Source: an uncultured Anaerolineales bacterium (GTDB taxonomy: Bacteria > Chloroflexota > Anaerolineae > Anaerolineales > Villigracilaceae). From it: 37,085 nucleotides of DNA. The DNA lies in assembly GCA_903873975.1 (NCBI GenBank), contig CAIQQN010000104.1, positions 1 through 37,085 on the forward strand, given 5' to 3'. The notes beneath the pieces are model-generated. The model was not told the origin of the DNA, made no database searches, and was given only the letters and a program-made list of their open reading frames with translations. The position numbers were made by a program, and so were the translations under genes. Shown here in pieces: positions 25,353 through 34,045 of this stretch (positions are counted from its first letter, which is position 1; each line of letters begins with the position of its first letter).

Positions 25353-26141
25353 ATGCCTGTGATCACCCTTACCACTGATTTCGGCCTCAAAGACGGCTTT
25401 GTTGGCACGCTGAAAGGTGTCATCTGGAGCATTTACCCCCTCGCCCAGATTGCCGATATCAGCCACGAAATTTCCCCACAGAACGTGCTCGAAGGCGCCT
25501 TCGCCCTCTGGCGAGCTTATCCGTTCTTCCCGTCCGGAACCATCCACGTGGCGGTCGTTGATCCCGGCGTGGGCACCTCCCGCCGCCCGCTTGCGGCCCG
25601 CCTGGGGGGGCATACCTTCGTCGGCCCGGATAACGGTCTTTTCACGCCCATGTTCGAGGATGCCGAAAAGGACTGTCGGCCGATCGAAATCGTCCACCTG
25701 ACGAACAGGAAATACTTCCTGCCTGATGTGAGCCGCACCTTCCACGGGCGTGATATCTTCGCTCCGGTCGCTGCCCACCTCGCCAACGGCGTCCCACTGG
25801 CGGACTTGGGACCGGCCATCTCCGACCCGCTGCGGCTGTCCATGCCGAAATCCGAAAAGACGGCGGACGGCTGGCGCCTCCATATCACCGTGATAGACAT
25901 CTTCGGCAATTGCACCACTGACCTGCCGGCTGCAGCCCTGACCGAACGCGAGCGGGTCACCTTCCGTCTTGGAGGACAGGAAGTGCGCGGTCTGGTAGAT
26001 TCTTACGGCCATAAAAAGCCCGGTGAGTTGATTGCTCTGGTGGATAGCGAAAACTACGTCGAGATTGCCATCGTCAATGGTAGCGCGGCAAAAGTATTAG
26101 GTGCGCGGGTTGGCGATGTGGTGGAGGTGGTAACGACTTAA
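25353..26141 (+). CDS. SAM hydroxide adenosyltransferase (DUF62 family, SAM hydrolase)
   Basis: Members of this family cleave S-adenosylmethionine with water to adenosine and methionine; related enzymes use chloride or fluoride. The 262-residue protein opens with the family motif ITLTTDFGLKDGFVG. It has VVDPGVGTSRRPLAAR, giving the Asp and Arg of the water-activating side-chain triad, and TFHGRDIFAPVAA, giving the His, so a hydrolase is expected and not a halogenase. The C-terminal domain contains IDIFGNCTTDL, as in the adenine-binding part. The ATG at 25353 has no clear ribosome site. It is followed after 20 bases by the ECF transporter genes on the same strand, suggesting a shared function. 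The biological role of such SAM hydrolysis is not known. Confidence 0.92.
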   Translation: MPVITLTTDFGLKDGFVGTLKGVIWSIYPLAQIADISHEISPQNVLEGAFALWRAYPFFPSGTIHVAVVDPGVGTSRRPLAARLGGHTFVGPDNGLFTPMFEDAEKDCRPIEIVHLTNRKYFLPDVSRTFHGRDIFAPVAAHLANGVPLADLGPAISDPLRLSMPKSEKTADGWRLHITVIDIFGNCTTDLPAAALTERERVTFRLGGQEVRGLVDSYGHKKPGELIALVDSENYVEIAIVNGSAAKVLGARVGDVVEVVTT

Positions 26142-26161
26142 GTCGTTACTACGTTTGTTAT

Positions 26162-27814
26162 ATGAATGAATTGCCTCTCACCGTTGAAAACCTCACCTTC
26201 CAATACCATCGCCGGTCCGAACCGGCCATACAGAATATCAATTTTTCCATCCAGCCCGGGCAGGTGGTTCTGGTTGCCGGTTCGAGCGGCTGTGGCAAGA
26301 CCACCTTGATGCGCTGCATCAACGGTCTCATCCCGTATACATATCAGGGGGCGATGAGCGGCGACATCCGCCTTTTTGGCAAATCCGTGCTGGGATTGGG
26401 GCTGGCCGATATCTCGCAAACAGTTGGCACCCTGCTCCAGGACCCCGAACGCCAGATCCTCGGCAGTTACGTGATGAACGAAGTCGCCTTTGGGTTGGAG
26501 AGCCTTGGGGTTCCAAGGGAGGAGATCACCCCGCGCGTTGAGAAAGCCCTCGACCGTCTCGGCATCCTGCATTTACGTGACCGCGAGACCTTCGGCACTT
26601 CCGGCGGCGAGAAGCAGAAGATCGCCCTGGCTGGGGTGCTGGTAATGGAACCCAGGATCCTCTTGCTGGATGAACCACTTGCCAGTCTTGACCCAGCTTC
26701 GGCTCAGGAGGCTTTGCAGGCATTCCGCCAGTTGGCTGATGAAGGCATCGCTGTGATGATCGTTGAGCACCGCGTCGAAGATGTGCTGTCCATCCACCCG
26801 GATGTTTTCATGTATATGGACGAGGGGAAGATGACCTATCTGGGCGACACGGCTGGGCTGATGGATGCGGTGGACTACCGCCGTATCAAACTCCCGGCAC
26901 GGGTCGTCCTGGAGCGCGCCCGCCTGGACCCGGCACCAGTCTTCGTACCGGCTGTCAGCTCTACACCAAAAGCAGCCACAGCTTTGGTGCGCTTCGAGGG
27001 AGTCCATTTCCAGTATGGCGAGGACGGACCCGAGGTCCTGAAAGACCTCAATTTTGAAATAAATGCCGGAGATGTAATTGCCGTCCTGGGCCACAACGGT
27101 TCAGGCAAGACGACCATGGTCAAGCACGCCTTGGGCCTGCTCAAGCCGACCGAGGGACGCGTCCTCCTTGAAGGACAGGAGACGCGCAAGATGACCGTAG
27201 CGCAGGCCGCCCATACGGTCGGATACGTCTTCCAAAGCCCGGCGCAGATGTTGTTTGCCGCAACCGTGCGCGAAGAACTCTCATTTGGGCCGAAAAACCT
27301 GGGATTTCCGGCAGATATGATATCCCAAAATGTGGACTGGGCGGTTGAGACGGTCAGCCTGAGAAGTGAAATGGAAATGCCACCTCTGGCGCTCTCATTC
27401 GGTCAGCAGAAGCGCATCAGCATTGCCGCCATCCTGGCGATGCGCTCGCGCATCCTGATGATGGACGAGCCCACTGCCGGGCAGGATTATTGGAACTACC
27501 AGGCCTTCATGGACGCCATATTACAGATGCCGGGCTTCGATGCGGTCATTTTCATCACCCACGACGTGGACTTGGCGGTGATCTACGCTAACCGCATTTT
27601 GCTGGTCTACCGCGGCGAGATTGTGGCGGACGGCAAGCCACAGGAGGTGTTGAAAGACGAAAAACTCCTTTGTTCATGCCGCGTTTTACCTACTTCTTTG
27701 CTAAAATTGAATATGGAATACCTGCCGAAGACGGGCAGGTTCTATCGGGCAGAAACTCTGGCGCACATACAGTCTGCTCCGGGCGGCGTCCTCGCCGCCG
27801 GGGACAGCGGCTAG
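26162..27814 (+). CDS. ECF transporter energy-coupling ATPase, two fused ABC domains
   Basis: This cytoplasmic protein carries both ATPase domains of an energy-coupling-factor vitamin/micronutrient importer in one chain of 550 residues. Domain 1: Walker A GSSGCGKTT (40-48), signature TSGGEKQ (146-152), Walker B LLLDEP (167-172), switch His in VEH (201-203). Domain 2: Walker A GHNGSGKTT (310-318), degenerate signature LSFGQQ (411-416), Walker B MMDEP (433-437), switch His in ITHD. This YkoD-like double form is common in dedicated (group I) ECF systems. It lies between the SAM hydrolase and the S and T genes. The last 25 codons contain one copy of a 20-bp direct repeat (27749-27768) and look recently rearranged. 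Confidence 0.93.
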   Translation: MNELPLTVENLTFQYHRRSEPAIQNINFSIQPGQVVLVAGSSGCGKTTLMRCINGLIPYTYQGAMSGDIRLFGKSVLGLGLADISQTVGTLLQDPERQILGSYVMNEVAFGLESLGVPREEITPRVEKALDRLGILHLRDRETFGTSGGEKQKIALAGVLVMEPRILLLDEPLASLDPASAQEALQAFRQLADEGIAVMIVEHRVEDVLSIHPDVFMYMDEGKMTYLGDTAGLMDAVDYRRIKLPARVVLERARLDPAPVFVPAVSSTPKAATALVRFEGVHFQYGEDGPEVLKDLNFEINAGDVIAVLGHNGSGKTTMVKHALGLLKPTEGRVLLEGQETRKMTVAQAAHTVGYVFQSPAQMLFAATVREELSFGPKNLGFPADMISQNVDWAVETVSLRSEMEMPPLALSFGQQKRISIAAILAMRSRILMMDEPTAGQDYWNYQAFMDAILQMPGFDAVIFITHDVDLAVIYANRILLVYRGEIVADGKPQEVLKDEKLLCSCRVLPTSLLKLNMEYLPKTGRFYRAETLAHIQSAPGGVLAAGDSG

Positions 27815-27847
27815 AGCTGGGCAAGAAGCAGAAACTCTGGCGCACAT
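27749..27847 (+). repeat. 20-bp direct repeat at the end of the ECF ATPase gene
   Basis: GCAGAAACTCTGGCGCACAT occurs exactly at 27749-27768 and 27828-27847. The first copy encodes part of the ATPase C-terminus, and the second lies in the gap before the S-component gene. A GC hairpin (GGCGGCG/CGCCGCC, about 27782-27798) sits between them. Confidence 0.9.
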
Positions 27848-27900
27848 TCAGAGTTAATGTTTATGTAAGCCCTATTCTCAATTCTCAACAGGAGGAAGAA

Positions 27901-28452
27901 ATGCAAAAGAAGTCGTTGTGGAAGTTTGGAACTCGTGAGGTAGTGTATTCTGCCATCGGCGCAGCGCTCTATGCTATCTTGAGCATTGCTACGAACTGGT
28001 TGCAGATACCTAGCGCCGCGAACGTGTCATTCCGCCCCGCTGTGGCTATTCCGATGTTCTTCGGTCTGGCTTTTGGCCCCATTGTCGGTTTCATCGCCGG
28101 CTTCCTGGGTAATATCATCAATGACTTGGTCGCGGGTGGCGGCGGTTTCTGGTTCTGGTGGCACCTGGGCGTTGGTCTGTTGGGCTTTTTCCCTGGCTTG
28201 TTGGCGGTCTCCATCACGAACTATAAAAATATCAAGTCCATCCTGATGACCGAACTATTCATTGTCATTGGCGTAGTAGTTGGCATAGGAATTGCCTCCA
28301 TATCGGATATCTGGGTTTCTGGTATGAGTTTCAGCGCGATTATCGCAGAAGACTTCATTCCAGCTGCTATCCCAGATCTGATTAACGGCCTGATCCTTGT
28401 GCCAATCCTAATGATCGCCTATGATGCAATTGTCAAGCGATCAGGACGGTAA
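27901..28452 (+). CDS. ECF transporter substrate-binding S component
   Basis: The 183-residue integral membrane protein has about six helices and sets the substrate of the transporter. It resembles the UPF0397-like group of S components: an N-terminal REVVYSAIGAALYAIL segment, FGPIVGFIAGFLGNIINDL in the third helix region, and a WFWWHLGVGLLGFFPGLL stretch. The ATG at 27901 has a consensus AGGAGG site five bases upstream, whereas the 77 extra open codons upstream overlap the ATPase gene. The substrate is unknown; co-location with a SAM hydrolase suggests a compound linked to SAM, methionine or adenosine, but that is inference. Confidence 0.88.
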   Translation: MQKKSLWKFGTREVVYSAIGAALYAILSIATNWLQIPSAANVSFRPAVAIPMFFGLAFGPIVGFIAGFLGNIINDLVAGGGGFWFWWHLGVGLLGFFPGLLAVSITNYKNIKSILMTELFIVIGVVVGIGIASISDIWVSGMSFSAIIAEDFIPAAIPDLINGLILVPILMIAYDAIVKRSGR

Positions 28453-28463
28453 ATTTCAACTCG

Positions 28464-28492
28464 CGTAGGGGCGACGTCACGTCACCCCTACG
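28464..28492 (+). repeat. Intercistronic hairpin between S and T component genes
   Basis: CGTAGGGG (28464-28471) pairs with CCCCTACG (28485-28492), with an inner ACG/CGT stem in the loop. No T run follows, so it is more likely a dispersed palindromic repeat or an mRNA-stabilising element than a terminator. Confidence 0.65.
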
Positions 28493-28502
28493 ATAACATC
28501 CG

Positions 28503-29384
28503 ATGCTAATCACCTGGCGCTACCGTCTCCGCAACGGGTTGATGGAGAAGTTCGATCCGCGGGCGAGATGGATTTTCTCATTTGCCTTCTTGTTTGCCAT
28601 CACCATGTTCTGGGATGCGCGTTTTTTGCTATTGTTCTTTATTATTAGTGTTGTATGGTATTTCTTGGGTCGCGTTTCATGGCATGACTCAAGAAGGGGT
28701 TGGTACCTGGTCACATTTATGATGTTCATGATGATTGCTGTAAATACCATCATAACAGGCGGTGGGGCGGGGGGCGTCGTCCCGCCGGGCGGACATCAAG
28801 TCTGGCCACAAGGTACTACGATTCCTTTGATTAATTGGCATTTCCATTTTGGCCTGACTTACGAACGATTGTGGTTTGCCATCTGCCAGTTCTTGCGCAT
28901 TGGCGGGATTTCGGCAATCTTCCTGATCATTCCCTACACGATGGATCCGCGTGTTTATGGTGTGACCTTCCGCGGGCTGGGACTACCTGACCGCTTTGCC
29001 TATTCAATGGAACTGGCTTTCCGCTATGTACCGACTCTGGCGCGGGATTTTGGAACGACTTTCGATGCCCAGCGGGCGCGCGGCTACGAGCTCGAACGCG
29101 TCAAAGGTGGGATCGTCAAACAAATCATCCGCATCGCCCCGCTGATCGTTCCAGTGACGATGAACTCCATCCTGACCGGGGAAGACGTGACCAATGCCAT
29201 GGATTTACGCTGTTTCGGCACACGTCCACGCACCTGGCTGTATAAACTAACTTTCCACTGGCAGGATTATGCCCTGGTTGCTTTTTCGATTTTCCTGCTG
29301 GTGGGAGGAATCGTGACGAAATATGCCTTCCATATCGGCAATTTCTGGGTTCCGGATTTCTGGCTGAGATTGGCTGACAAGTAA
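28503..29384 (+). CDS. ECF transporter transmembrane (T) component
   Basis: The 293-residue protein is the EcfT scaffold that connects the ATPases to the S component. N-terminal helices cover about residues 25-80, followed by a glycine/proline-rich loop (85-105) and further helices. The two coupling helices carry the family Ala-Arg-Gly-type motifs: ARG in DAQRARGYEL (192-194) and the related AMDLRCFGTRP (232-242), where the canonical glycine is replaced by Cys. It is the last gene of the SAM hydrolase/ECF operon and ends 11 bases from a convergent gene. No ribosome site is strong; the ATG follows the intercistronic hairpin. Confidence 0.9.
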   Translation: MLITWRYRLRNGLMEKFDPRARWIFSFAFLFAITMFWDARFLLLFFIISVVWYFLGRVSWHDSRRGWYLVTFMMFMMIAVNTIITGGGAGGVVPPGGHQVWPQGTTIPLINWHFHFGLTYERLWFAICQFLRIGGISAIFLIIPYTMDPRVYGVTFRGLGLPDRFAYSMELAFRYVPTLARDFGTTFDAQRARGYELERVKGGIVKQIIRIAPLIVPVTMNSILTGEDVTNAMDLRCFGTRPRTWLYKLTFHWQDYALVAFSIFLLVGGIVTKYAFHIGNFWVPDFWLRLADK

Positions 29385-29395
29385 AGGGTGATGGC

Positions 29396-29878
29396 TTACT
29401 CCAGCAGGGACTTCCAATCCAGTTCTTCCGTCGTCTTGTGCAAACGGTGATCGTCATCTACGATGAGAAAAGTCAGGTTGGTAAATACTTTTTCTGCCAG
29501 GGTGCGCCCTGCTTCCAGCGGGAGAAGTTCGTCCCGGGTACCGTGGACGACGATGGTCGGTACTGCGATCGGGGCGGGAAGATTCCCAGCGAATTCAGGA
29601 AGGGTCAACGCGGGGGACAGCAGCACTAGTTTCCGCACCTGACCGGGAGCCTGCGTTGCAAAAAGAGCAGCCATCAGCCCCCCCAAGCTGGAACCGATCA
29701 GTGTCCAGCCGGTTTCTTTTCCGAGAATGGCCTTGAGCTGTGCCATTCGTTCAGGTATATTTCCATCAAAATTGGGTGTCAGCATGCCTGGAAACAACCT
29801 GCGCAGGATACGGGCTTTATAAGTCTGGCTCTTGTCTCCACTGGAACCATGGATGAAAACGATGCGGGAATTTTCCAT
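29396..29878 (-). CDS. Small alpha/beta-hydrolase (RBBP9/YdeN-like)
   Basis: The 160-residue protein starts MENSRIVFIHGSSGDKSQ, with the oxyanion-type HG motif. It has the nucleophile elbow GSSLGG (Ser of GxSxG), an acidic residue in VVHGTRDELLP, and the catalytic His in DDDHRLH. Its small size without a lid domain suggests a serine esterase or hydrolase of the RBBP9/YdeN or UPF0227-like type; the substrate is unknown. The ATG at 29878 is preferred over a TTG 18 bases upstream. It lies downstream of degV on the same strand, with a terminator-like hairpin between them. Confidence 0.83.
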   Translation of the reverse strand: MENSRIVFIHGSSGDKSQTYKARILRRLFPGMLTPNFDGNIPERMAQLKAILGKETGWTLIGSSLGGLMAALFATQAPGQVRKLVLLSPALTLPEFAGNLPAPIAVPTIVVHGTRDELLPLEAGRTLAEKVFTNLTFLIVDDDHRLHKTTEELDWKSLLE

Positions 29879-29886
29879 GCCCTGAT

Positions 29887-29926
29887 TATAAAACAACCCG
29901 GGTCTCTCAAGGAAACTCGGGCTGTT
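29887..29926 (-). terminator. Probable terminator after degV
   Basis: On the minus strand AACAGCCCG (29926-29918) pairs with CGGGTTGTT (29900-29892), with one G-U pair, and is followed by TTTTAT. It lies between the degV stop and the hydrolase start. The loop is 17 bases long, so it is weaker than the other terminators here. Confidence 0.55.
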
Positions 29927-29946
29927 GTTTCATTATAGGACCAACT

Positions 29947-30801
29947 CTATTTTGCAGTGACGAATACAACAGCCACCATTCCCGCGCCTGTGTGGATGGA
30001 CAATCCAGGGGTTATGTCGGTGAAAATGATCTCATCCGGGCAGGGCAGGGCGGCTCGCAGAAGGGTTTCGAATTGGTGCCCTGCTTCCGGGGCCTTGACG
30101 TTTAGGACGGCCATTTTCTCGATCTTACGCCCGGCTGCTTTTTCCACGGATAGCTCAATGGCGCGCTTCCAGGCCTTGCTCTGGGTGCGGATTCTTTCCA
30201 GCAGTTCCAGTTTCCCATTTTGCAGGGACAGGACAGGCTTGATATCCAATAGACCGGCCATGCCTGCAGCCAGATGGCTGACGCGGCCACTCATGGCAAT
30301 GTATCTTAAGGTAGCCAGTGCCCCGAAGAGATAAGTCCGGCTGCGGACGTCTTCCGCCGCAGAAATCGCATCCTCGATCGATGCGCCTCGTGCTGCTGCT
30401 TCAGCTGCCGCCAGGACCATGAAGCCTTGTCCCATGGCGAGGCTGCAGGTATCCATCACCTCGATGCGCATGCCGGGGAGCATCCCAGCCGCCTGCCGGG
30501 CTGAAGCGTATGTGGCGCTCATCTCACTGCTGATGCTGAGACAAAGCACGGAGTCCGCACCGGAATCGAAAGCGTCTTTGAAGGCCTCGGTGAATTGACC
30601 AGGGGAGGGCGCGGCGGTGGTGGGGAGTTTCCCTTCCCGATCGATGCGTGTAAAAACCGCATCGTTGTTGATCTCATAAGCATCACGGAAACTCTCGTCT
30701 CCAAATTGGATGAGAATGGGAACCTGCATAATATTGTGTTTCTTCGCCAGTGCAAGCGGCAGGCTGGAATCGGTATCCGTGATAATGGCAATATGAGACA
30801 T
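29947..30801 (-). CDS. DegV family fatty-acid-binding protein
   Basis: DegV/FakB proteins bind a fatty acid and, with the kinase FakA, present it for phosphorylation. The 284-residue protein has the family opening IAIITDTDSSLP, the ISSEMSATYASA loop with serine/threonine ligands for the carboxylate, and the C-terminal SIHTGAGMVAVVF motif. A GGAGG site precedes the ATG. A promoter (TTGATG-17-TATAAC) is seen upstream on this strand. No fakA-like kinase is in the window, so its partner is not known. Confidence 0.93.
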   Translation of the reverse strand: MSHIAIITDTDSSLPLALAKKHNIMQVPILIQFGDESFRDAYEINNDAVFTRIDREGKLPTTAAPSPGQFTEAFKDAFDSGADSVLCLSISSEMSATYASARQAAGMLPGMRIEVMDTCSLAMGQGFMVLAAAEAAARGASIEDAISAAEDVRSRTYLFGALATLRYIAMSGRVSHLAAGMAGLLDIKPVLSLQNGKLELLERIRTQSKAWKRAIELSVEKAAGRKIEKMAVLNVKAPEAGHQFETLLRAALPCPDEIIFTDITPGLSIHTGAGMVAVVFVTAK

Positions 30802-30821
30802 TTTTCCTCCAAGGTCGATTT

Positions 30822-30850
30822 GTTATATTTAACACAATACTCCGCATCAA
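30822..30850 (-). promoter_or_regulatory. Promoter of degV
   Basis: On the minus strand TTGATG (30850-30845) and TATAAC (30827-30822) are 17 bases apart. Transcription would start about 15 bases before the degV ATG. Confidence 0.6.
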
Positions 30851-30935
30851 GGTTCGTTTATCTCTCCATCATATTAGGCTATGCCATTCCATTTACTCCA
30901 TTGCCACGACGATTCACAGAGAACCATTATTTATC

Positions 30936-30963
30936 TTGACAACATGGAGCAGTTTGGTATAAT
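30936..30963 (+). promoter_or_regulatory. Promoter of the copper-homeostasis operon
   Basis: A consensus TTGACA (30936-30941) and TATAAT (30958-30963) lie 16 bases apart, upstream of csoR. The start site would be near 30970, just before the G/C palindrome at 30977. Confidence 0.85.
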
Positions 30964-30970
30964 ATCAATT

Positions 30971-30990
30971 ACCCCACCCCCCCGGGGGGG
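30971..30990 (+). promoter_or_regulatory. Candidate CsoR operator
   Basis: ACCCCA precedes a perfect 14-base palindrome, CCCCCCCGGGGGGG (30977-30990). It lies between the -10 box and the ribosome site (AGGAG, 30993-30997) of csoR. CsoR operators are G/C-rich palindromes overlapping their own promoters, so autoregulation by copper is likely. Binding is inferred from position and composition. Confidence 0.7.
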
Positions 30991-31003
30991 ATAGGAGTGA
31001 AAA

Positions 31004-31273
31004 ATGAAAAATGAAGAGACCTTAAAAAGACTGAAGATCGTTGAGGGTCACATGCATGGCGTGATCCGCATGATAGAAGAAGATGCCTATTGCATTGACG
31101 TAATCCGCCAGATCCAGGCGGTACAAGCGGCGCTCAACAAAGTCAGTTCGGGCATCCTCGAAAACCATCTCAATTCGTGTGTGACGACTGCCATCCGTGG
31201 GGAAGACCCGGCGGAACGTGAGCGCGTGTTGAAAGAAATCACGGATGTGTTTGAGACTGCTACAAAAGTGTAG
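31004..31273 (+). CDS. csoR: Copper-sensing transcriptional repressor CsoR
   Basis: The 89-residue all-helical protein of the DUF156/CsoR-RcnR family releases its operator when it binds Cu(I). The copper ligands of the family are present: C30 in AYCIDVI, then H55 and C59 in ENHLNSC. The N-terminal region TLKRLKIVEGHMHGVIRMIEED is reduced here to its key part, RLKIVEGHMHGVIRMI, and is canonical. The gene is the first of the copper operon and lies directly behind a candidate operator. CstR or FrmR relatives have different ligand sets; the C-H-C set and the copA neighbour favour CsoR. Confidence 0.93.
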   Translation: MKNEETLKRLKIVEGHMHGVIRMIEEDAYCIDVIRQIQAVQAALNKVSSGILENHLNSCVTTAIRGEDPAERERVLKEITDVFETATKV

Positions 31274-31303
31274 CGTTTTATTCAAAATAAAAAGGAGAAA
31301 ACC

Positions 31304-31510
31304 ATGACCACTGTTACATATAAAGTCCCTGCCATCAATTGCATGCACTGCGTCCACACCATCCAAACCGAGGTAGCTGACCTGGCTGGTGTCAAGTCTG
31401 TCAAGGCGGACGCAGGTAGCAAGCAGGTCGAAATCGTCTTTGATGCACCGGCCTCCGAGGAAAAAATCAAGGCACTGCTGGCAGAGATCAATTATCCTGT
31501 TGCAGCGTAA
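31304..31510 (+). CDS. Heavy-metal-associated (HMA) protein, CopZ-like copper chaperone
   Basis: This 68-residue single HMA domain has the metal-binding motif NCMHC (C13 and C16) in the first loop and the ferredoxin-like beta-alpha-beta pattern. CopZ-type proteins carry Cu(I) in the cytoplasm to CopA or CsoR. An AAGGAG site precedes the ATG. It lies 30 bases after csoR and 60 before copA. The usual GMxCxxC Gly-Met is replaced by Ile-Asn (INCMHC). Confidence 0.88.
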   Translation: MTTVTYKVPAINCMHCVHTIQTEVADLAGVKSVKADAGSKQVEIVFDAPASEEKIKALLAEINYPVAA

Positions 31511-31570
31511 ATAACCCTCATCTCCTGGAACATGTAAACACTGTGTCCTTATGTAAATTAATGGTGATTC

Positions 31571-34033
31571 ATGCCAGACACAAAACAGCTTACAATCCCC
31601 ATTACCGGTATGACCTGCGCCAACTGCGTGGCGACAGTCGAACGCGGCCTGAAGAAGCAGGAGGGTGTCCAGACGGCTGTGGTCAACCTGGCTTCTGAGC
31701 GCGCCACGGTGACGTTCGACCCGTCAGCGGTGGGCTTACCGGACCTTGTATCTCGTGTGGCGCATGCTGGGTACGGCGTCGCGACCGGTGAAGCGGACCT
31801 GGTCATCAAGCGGTTGGCCGACGACAACGATGCCCGCCGCCTGGAAAAGAACCTGGCGAAACTCGAAGGAGTGCTTGAAGTTTCTGTCAGTATTACGACC
31901 GAACGGGCGCGAGTGAAGTATGTGCCGACGGTGGTGAGTCAGGCTGAAATAAGGGCAGCTGTTACCCGGTCAGGTTTTGAAGCGGTGGAGATGGGCGGGG
32001 AGGCTGAAGACGCAGAAGCGAAAGCCCGCGAGAACGAGATCCGCCAGCAGAAACGTCTGCTTGTAACCGGTCTGATCTTTACTGTCCCGCTGTTCCTGTT
32101 CTCGATGGGACTGGATTTCCGTATCCTGCCGATGATTTGGATGGAGCAGGTGTGGCCGAAAGTGTTGATGTTCGCCCTGGCGACGCCAGTGCAGTTTTAC
32201 GTGGGCTGGCAATACTACATTGGCGCGTATAAAGCCCTGCGTAACGGCTCGGCCAATATGGATGTGCTCATCGCCATGGGCTCGTCGGTGGCGTATATCT
32301 ACTCAATTGTGGTGTTGCTGGGGGTGTTATCGGGGCATGTCTATTTCGAAACTGCAGCGGTCATCATCACACTCATCCGGCTGGGTAAGTTCCTGGAAGC
32401 GCGGGCGAAAGGACGTACATCCGAAGCCATCAAAAAGTTGATGGGCTTGCGTGCCAAAACCGCCCACATTATTCGGGATGGCACCGAAGCCGAAGTCCCA
32501 GTTGATGATGTCAAAGTGGGGGATTTGGTGCTCGTCCGCCCGGGTGAGAAAATCCCTGTGGATGGTGTGGTCGTCGAAGGTCGCTCAGCAACAGACGAGT
32601 CGATGCTAACCGGTGAATCTCTGCCGGTTGAAAAAGGTCCGGGCGACCCTCTGATCGGTGCAACGCTGAACAAACTCGGACTGCTAAAGTTCGAGGCCAC
32701 CAAAGTGGGCAAAGAGACCGCCCTGGCGCAGATTGTCCATCTCGTGGAGGAAGCTCAGGGTAGTAAAGCACCCATCCAGAAACTGGCCGACCAGGTTTCT
32801 GCGTGGTTCGTTCCGGTGGTGATCGCCCTTGCATTGTTGACTTTCACGGGTTGGTATTTCTTCGGTCCGGCTCTACCCGTCAACACGGACACTACCGTGT
32901 TCACGCGGGCGCTCATCAACATGGTGGCGGTGCTGGTCATTGCCTGCCCCTGTGCGATGGGACTGGCGACGCCGACCGCGGTCATGGTTGGGACCGGTAA
33001 AGGCGCAGAACTTGGCATACTCTTTCGAAGCAGTGAAGCCCTGGAACGCGCCGGACGTGTCTCGGTGGTGGTGCTTGATAAGACCGGAACCATTACAAAA
33101 GGGCAGCCTGCAGTTACGGATATTGTGACAAGTGGCAGTGTGTCCCCTTCTGGGATGATAACAAGTGACGAGTTGCTCCGATTGGCAGCTTCGGTGGAAA
33201 AAGGTTCGGAACATCCATTAGGTGAGGCCATCTGGGCTGAGGCGACAACGCGCGGGCTGAACCTGGGCGAACTGGCTGGGTTCCAGGCAGAATCAGGTCA
33301 TGGCGTTGCTGCCGAAGTGGACGGACATGCAGTGGTCGTTGGCAACCTTCGCATGATGGTTGCGCGCGGCTATCCCCTGAATGGAATCACCCCTGAAGTA
33401 GAACGACTCCAGACTGAAGCCAAAACAGCCATGCTGGTGGCAGTGGATGGACAGGTACGTGGTGTGATTGCCGTCGCCGATACTATCAAGGACGGCTCGG
33501 TCGAGGCCATTGCCGACCTGCAACGCATGGGATTGAAGATTGCGATGATTACCGGCGATAACCAGAAAACTGCCGATGCAATTGCCCGTCAGGTTGGTGT
33601 TGATACGGTGTTGGCGGAAGTATTACCGGCCGGAAAATCCGAGCAGGTCAAGATATTTCAAGCAGCCGGCAGCCTGCAGTCAGCGGTCAACGTGGTCGCC
33701 ATGGTCGGGGATGGAGTGAATGACGCTCCTGCTCTTGCCCAAGCGGACGTGGGCATTGCCATCGGCACGGGAACAGACGTGGCCATGGCCGCTGCCCCGG
33801 TCACGCTGATCAGCGGTGACCTGCGCGGTGTGGCGCGGGCAGTATCCCTCTCGCGCAGCACGCTCCGCACCATAAAACAGAACCTGTTCTGGGCGTTCTT
33901 CTACAACATCATCCTCATCCCGGCAGCGGCATTGGGATATCTACAGCCGATGCTGGCCGCGCTGGCGATGGCTTTCAGCAGCGTGTTTGTCGTCTCCAAC
34001 AGCCTGCGGCTGCGAAAATCTAAAATCCAATGA
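31571..34033 (+). CDS. copA: Copper-exporting P1B-type ATPase CopA
   Basis: The 820-residue protein pumps Cu(I) out of the cytoplasm. An N-terminal HMA domain has GMTCANC (C16, C19). A second HMA-like domain (about 77-142) lacks the CxxC and reads [10 protein letters not shown] in its place. The transport core has TGES (347-350), CPC in transmembrane helix 6 (459-461), phosphorylated D503 in DKTGT, the HP motif (547-548), and [13 protein letters not shown] and MxxSS occur in the last helices (FFYNIIL, MAFSSVF), the Cu(I)-specific set of P1B-1 pumps. The start has only a weak GGTG ribosome site. It lies in the csoR operon and is followed 12 bases later by the TauE-cupredoxin gene. Confidence 0.96.
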   Translation: MPDTKQLTIPITGMTCANCVATVERGLKKQEGVQTAVVNLASERATVTFDPSAVGLPDLVSRVAHAGYGVATGEADLVIKRLADDNDARRLEKNLAKLEGVLEVSVSITTERARVKYVPTVVSQAEIRAAVTRSGFEAVEMGGEAEDAEAKARENEIRQQKRLLVTGLIFTVPLFLFSMGLDFRILPMIWMEQVWPKVLMFALATPVQFYVGWQYYIGAYKALRNGSANMDVLIAMGSSVAYIYSIVVLLGVLSGHVYFETAAVIITLIRLGKFLEARAKGRTSEAIKKLMGLRAKTAHIIRDGTEAEVPVDDVKVGDLVLVRPGEKIPVDGVVVEGRSATDESMLTGESLPVEKGPGDPLIGATLNKLGLLKFEATKVGKETALAQIVHLVEEAQGSKAPIQKLADQVSAWFVPVVIALALLTFTGWYFFGPALPVNTDTTVFTRALINMVAVLVIACPCAMGLATPTAVMVGTGKGAELGILFRSSEALERAGRVSVVVLDKTGTITKGQPAVTDIVTSGSVSPSGMITSDELLRLAASVEKGSEHPLGEAIWAEATTRGLNLGELAGFQAESGHGVAAEVDGHAVVVGNLRMMVARGYPLNGITPEVERLQTEAKTAMLVAVDGQVRGVIAVADTIKDGSVEAIADLQRMGLKIAMITGDNQKTADAIARQVGVDTVLAEVLPAGKSEQVKIFQAAGSLQSAVNVVAMVGDGVNDAPALAQADVGIAIGTGTDVAMAAAPVTLISGDLRGVARAVSLSRSTLRTIKQNLFWAFFYNIILIPAAALGYLQPMLAALAMAFSSVFVVSNSLRLRKSKIQ

Positions 34034-34045
34034 GAGTATTGTGAA

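Noticed and set aside
25353-26141. Possible chlorinase or fluorinase
   Set aside because: The Asp, Arg and His expected of the water-activating hydroxide adenosyltransferase are present and no halogenase-specific loop was seen.
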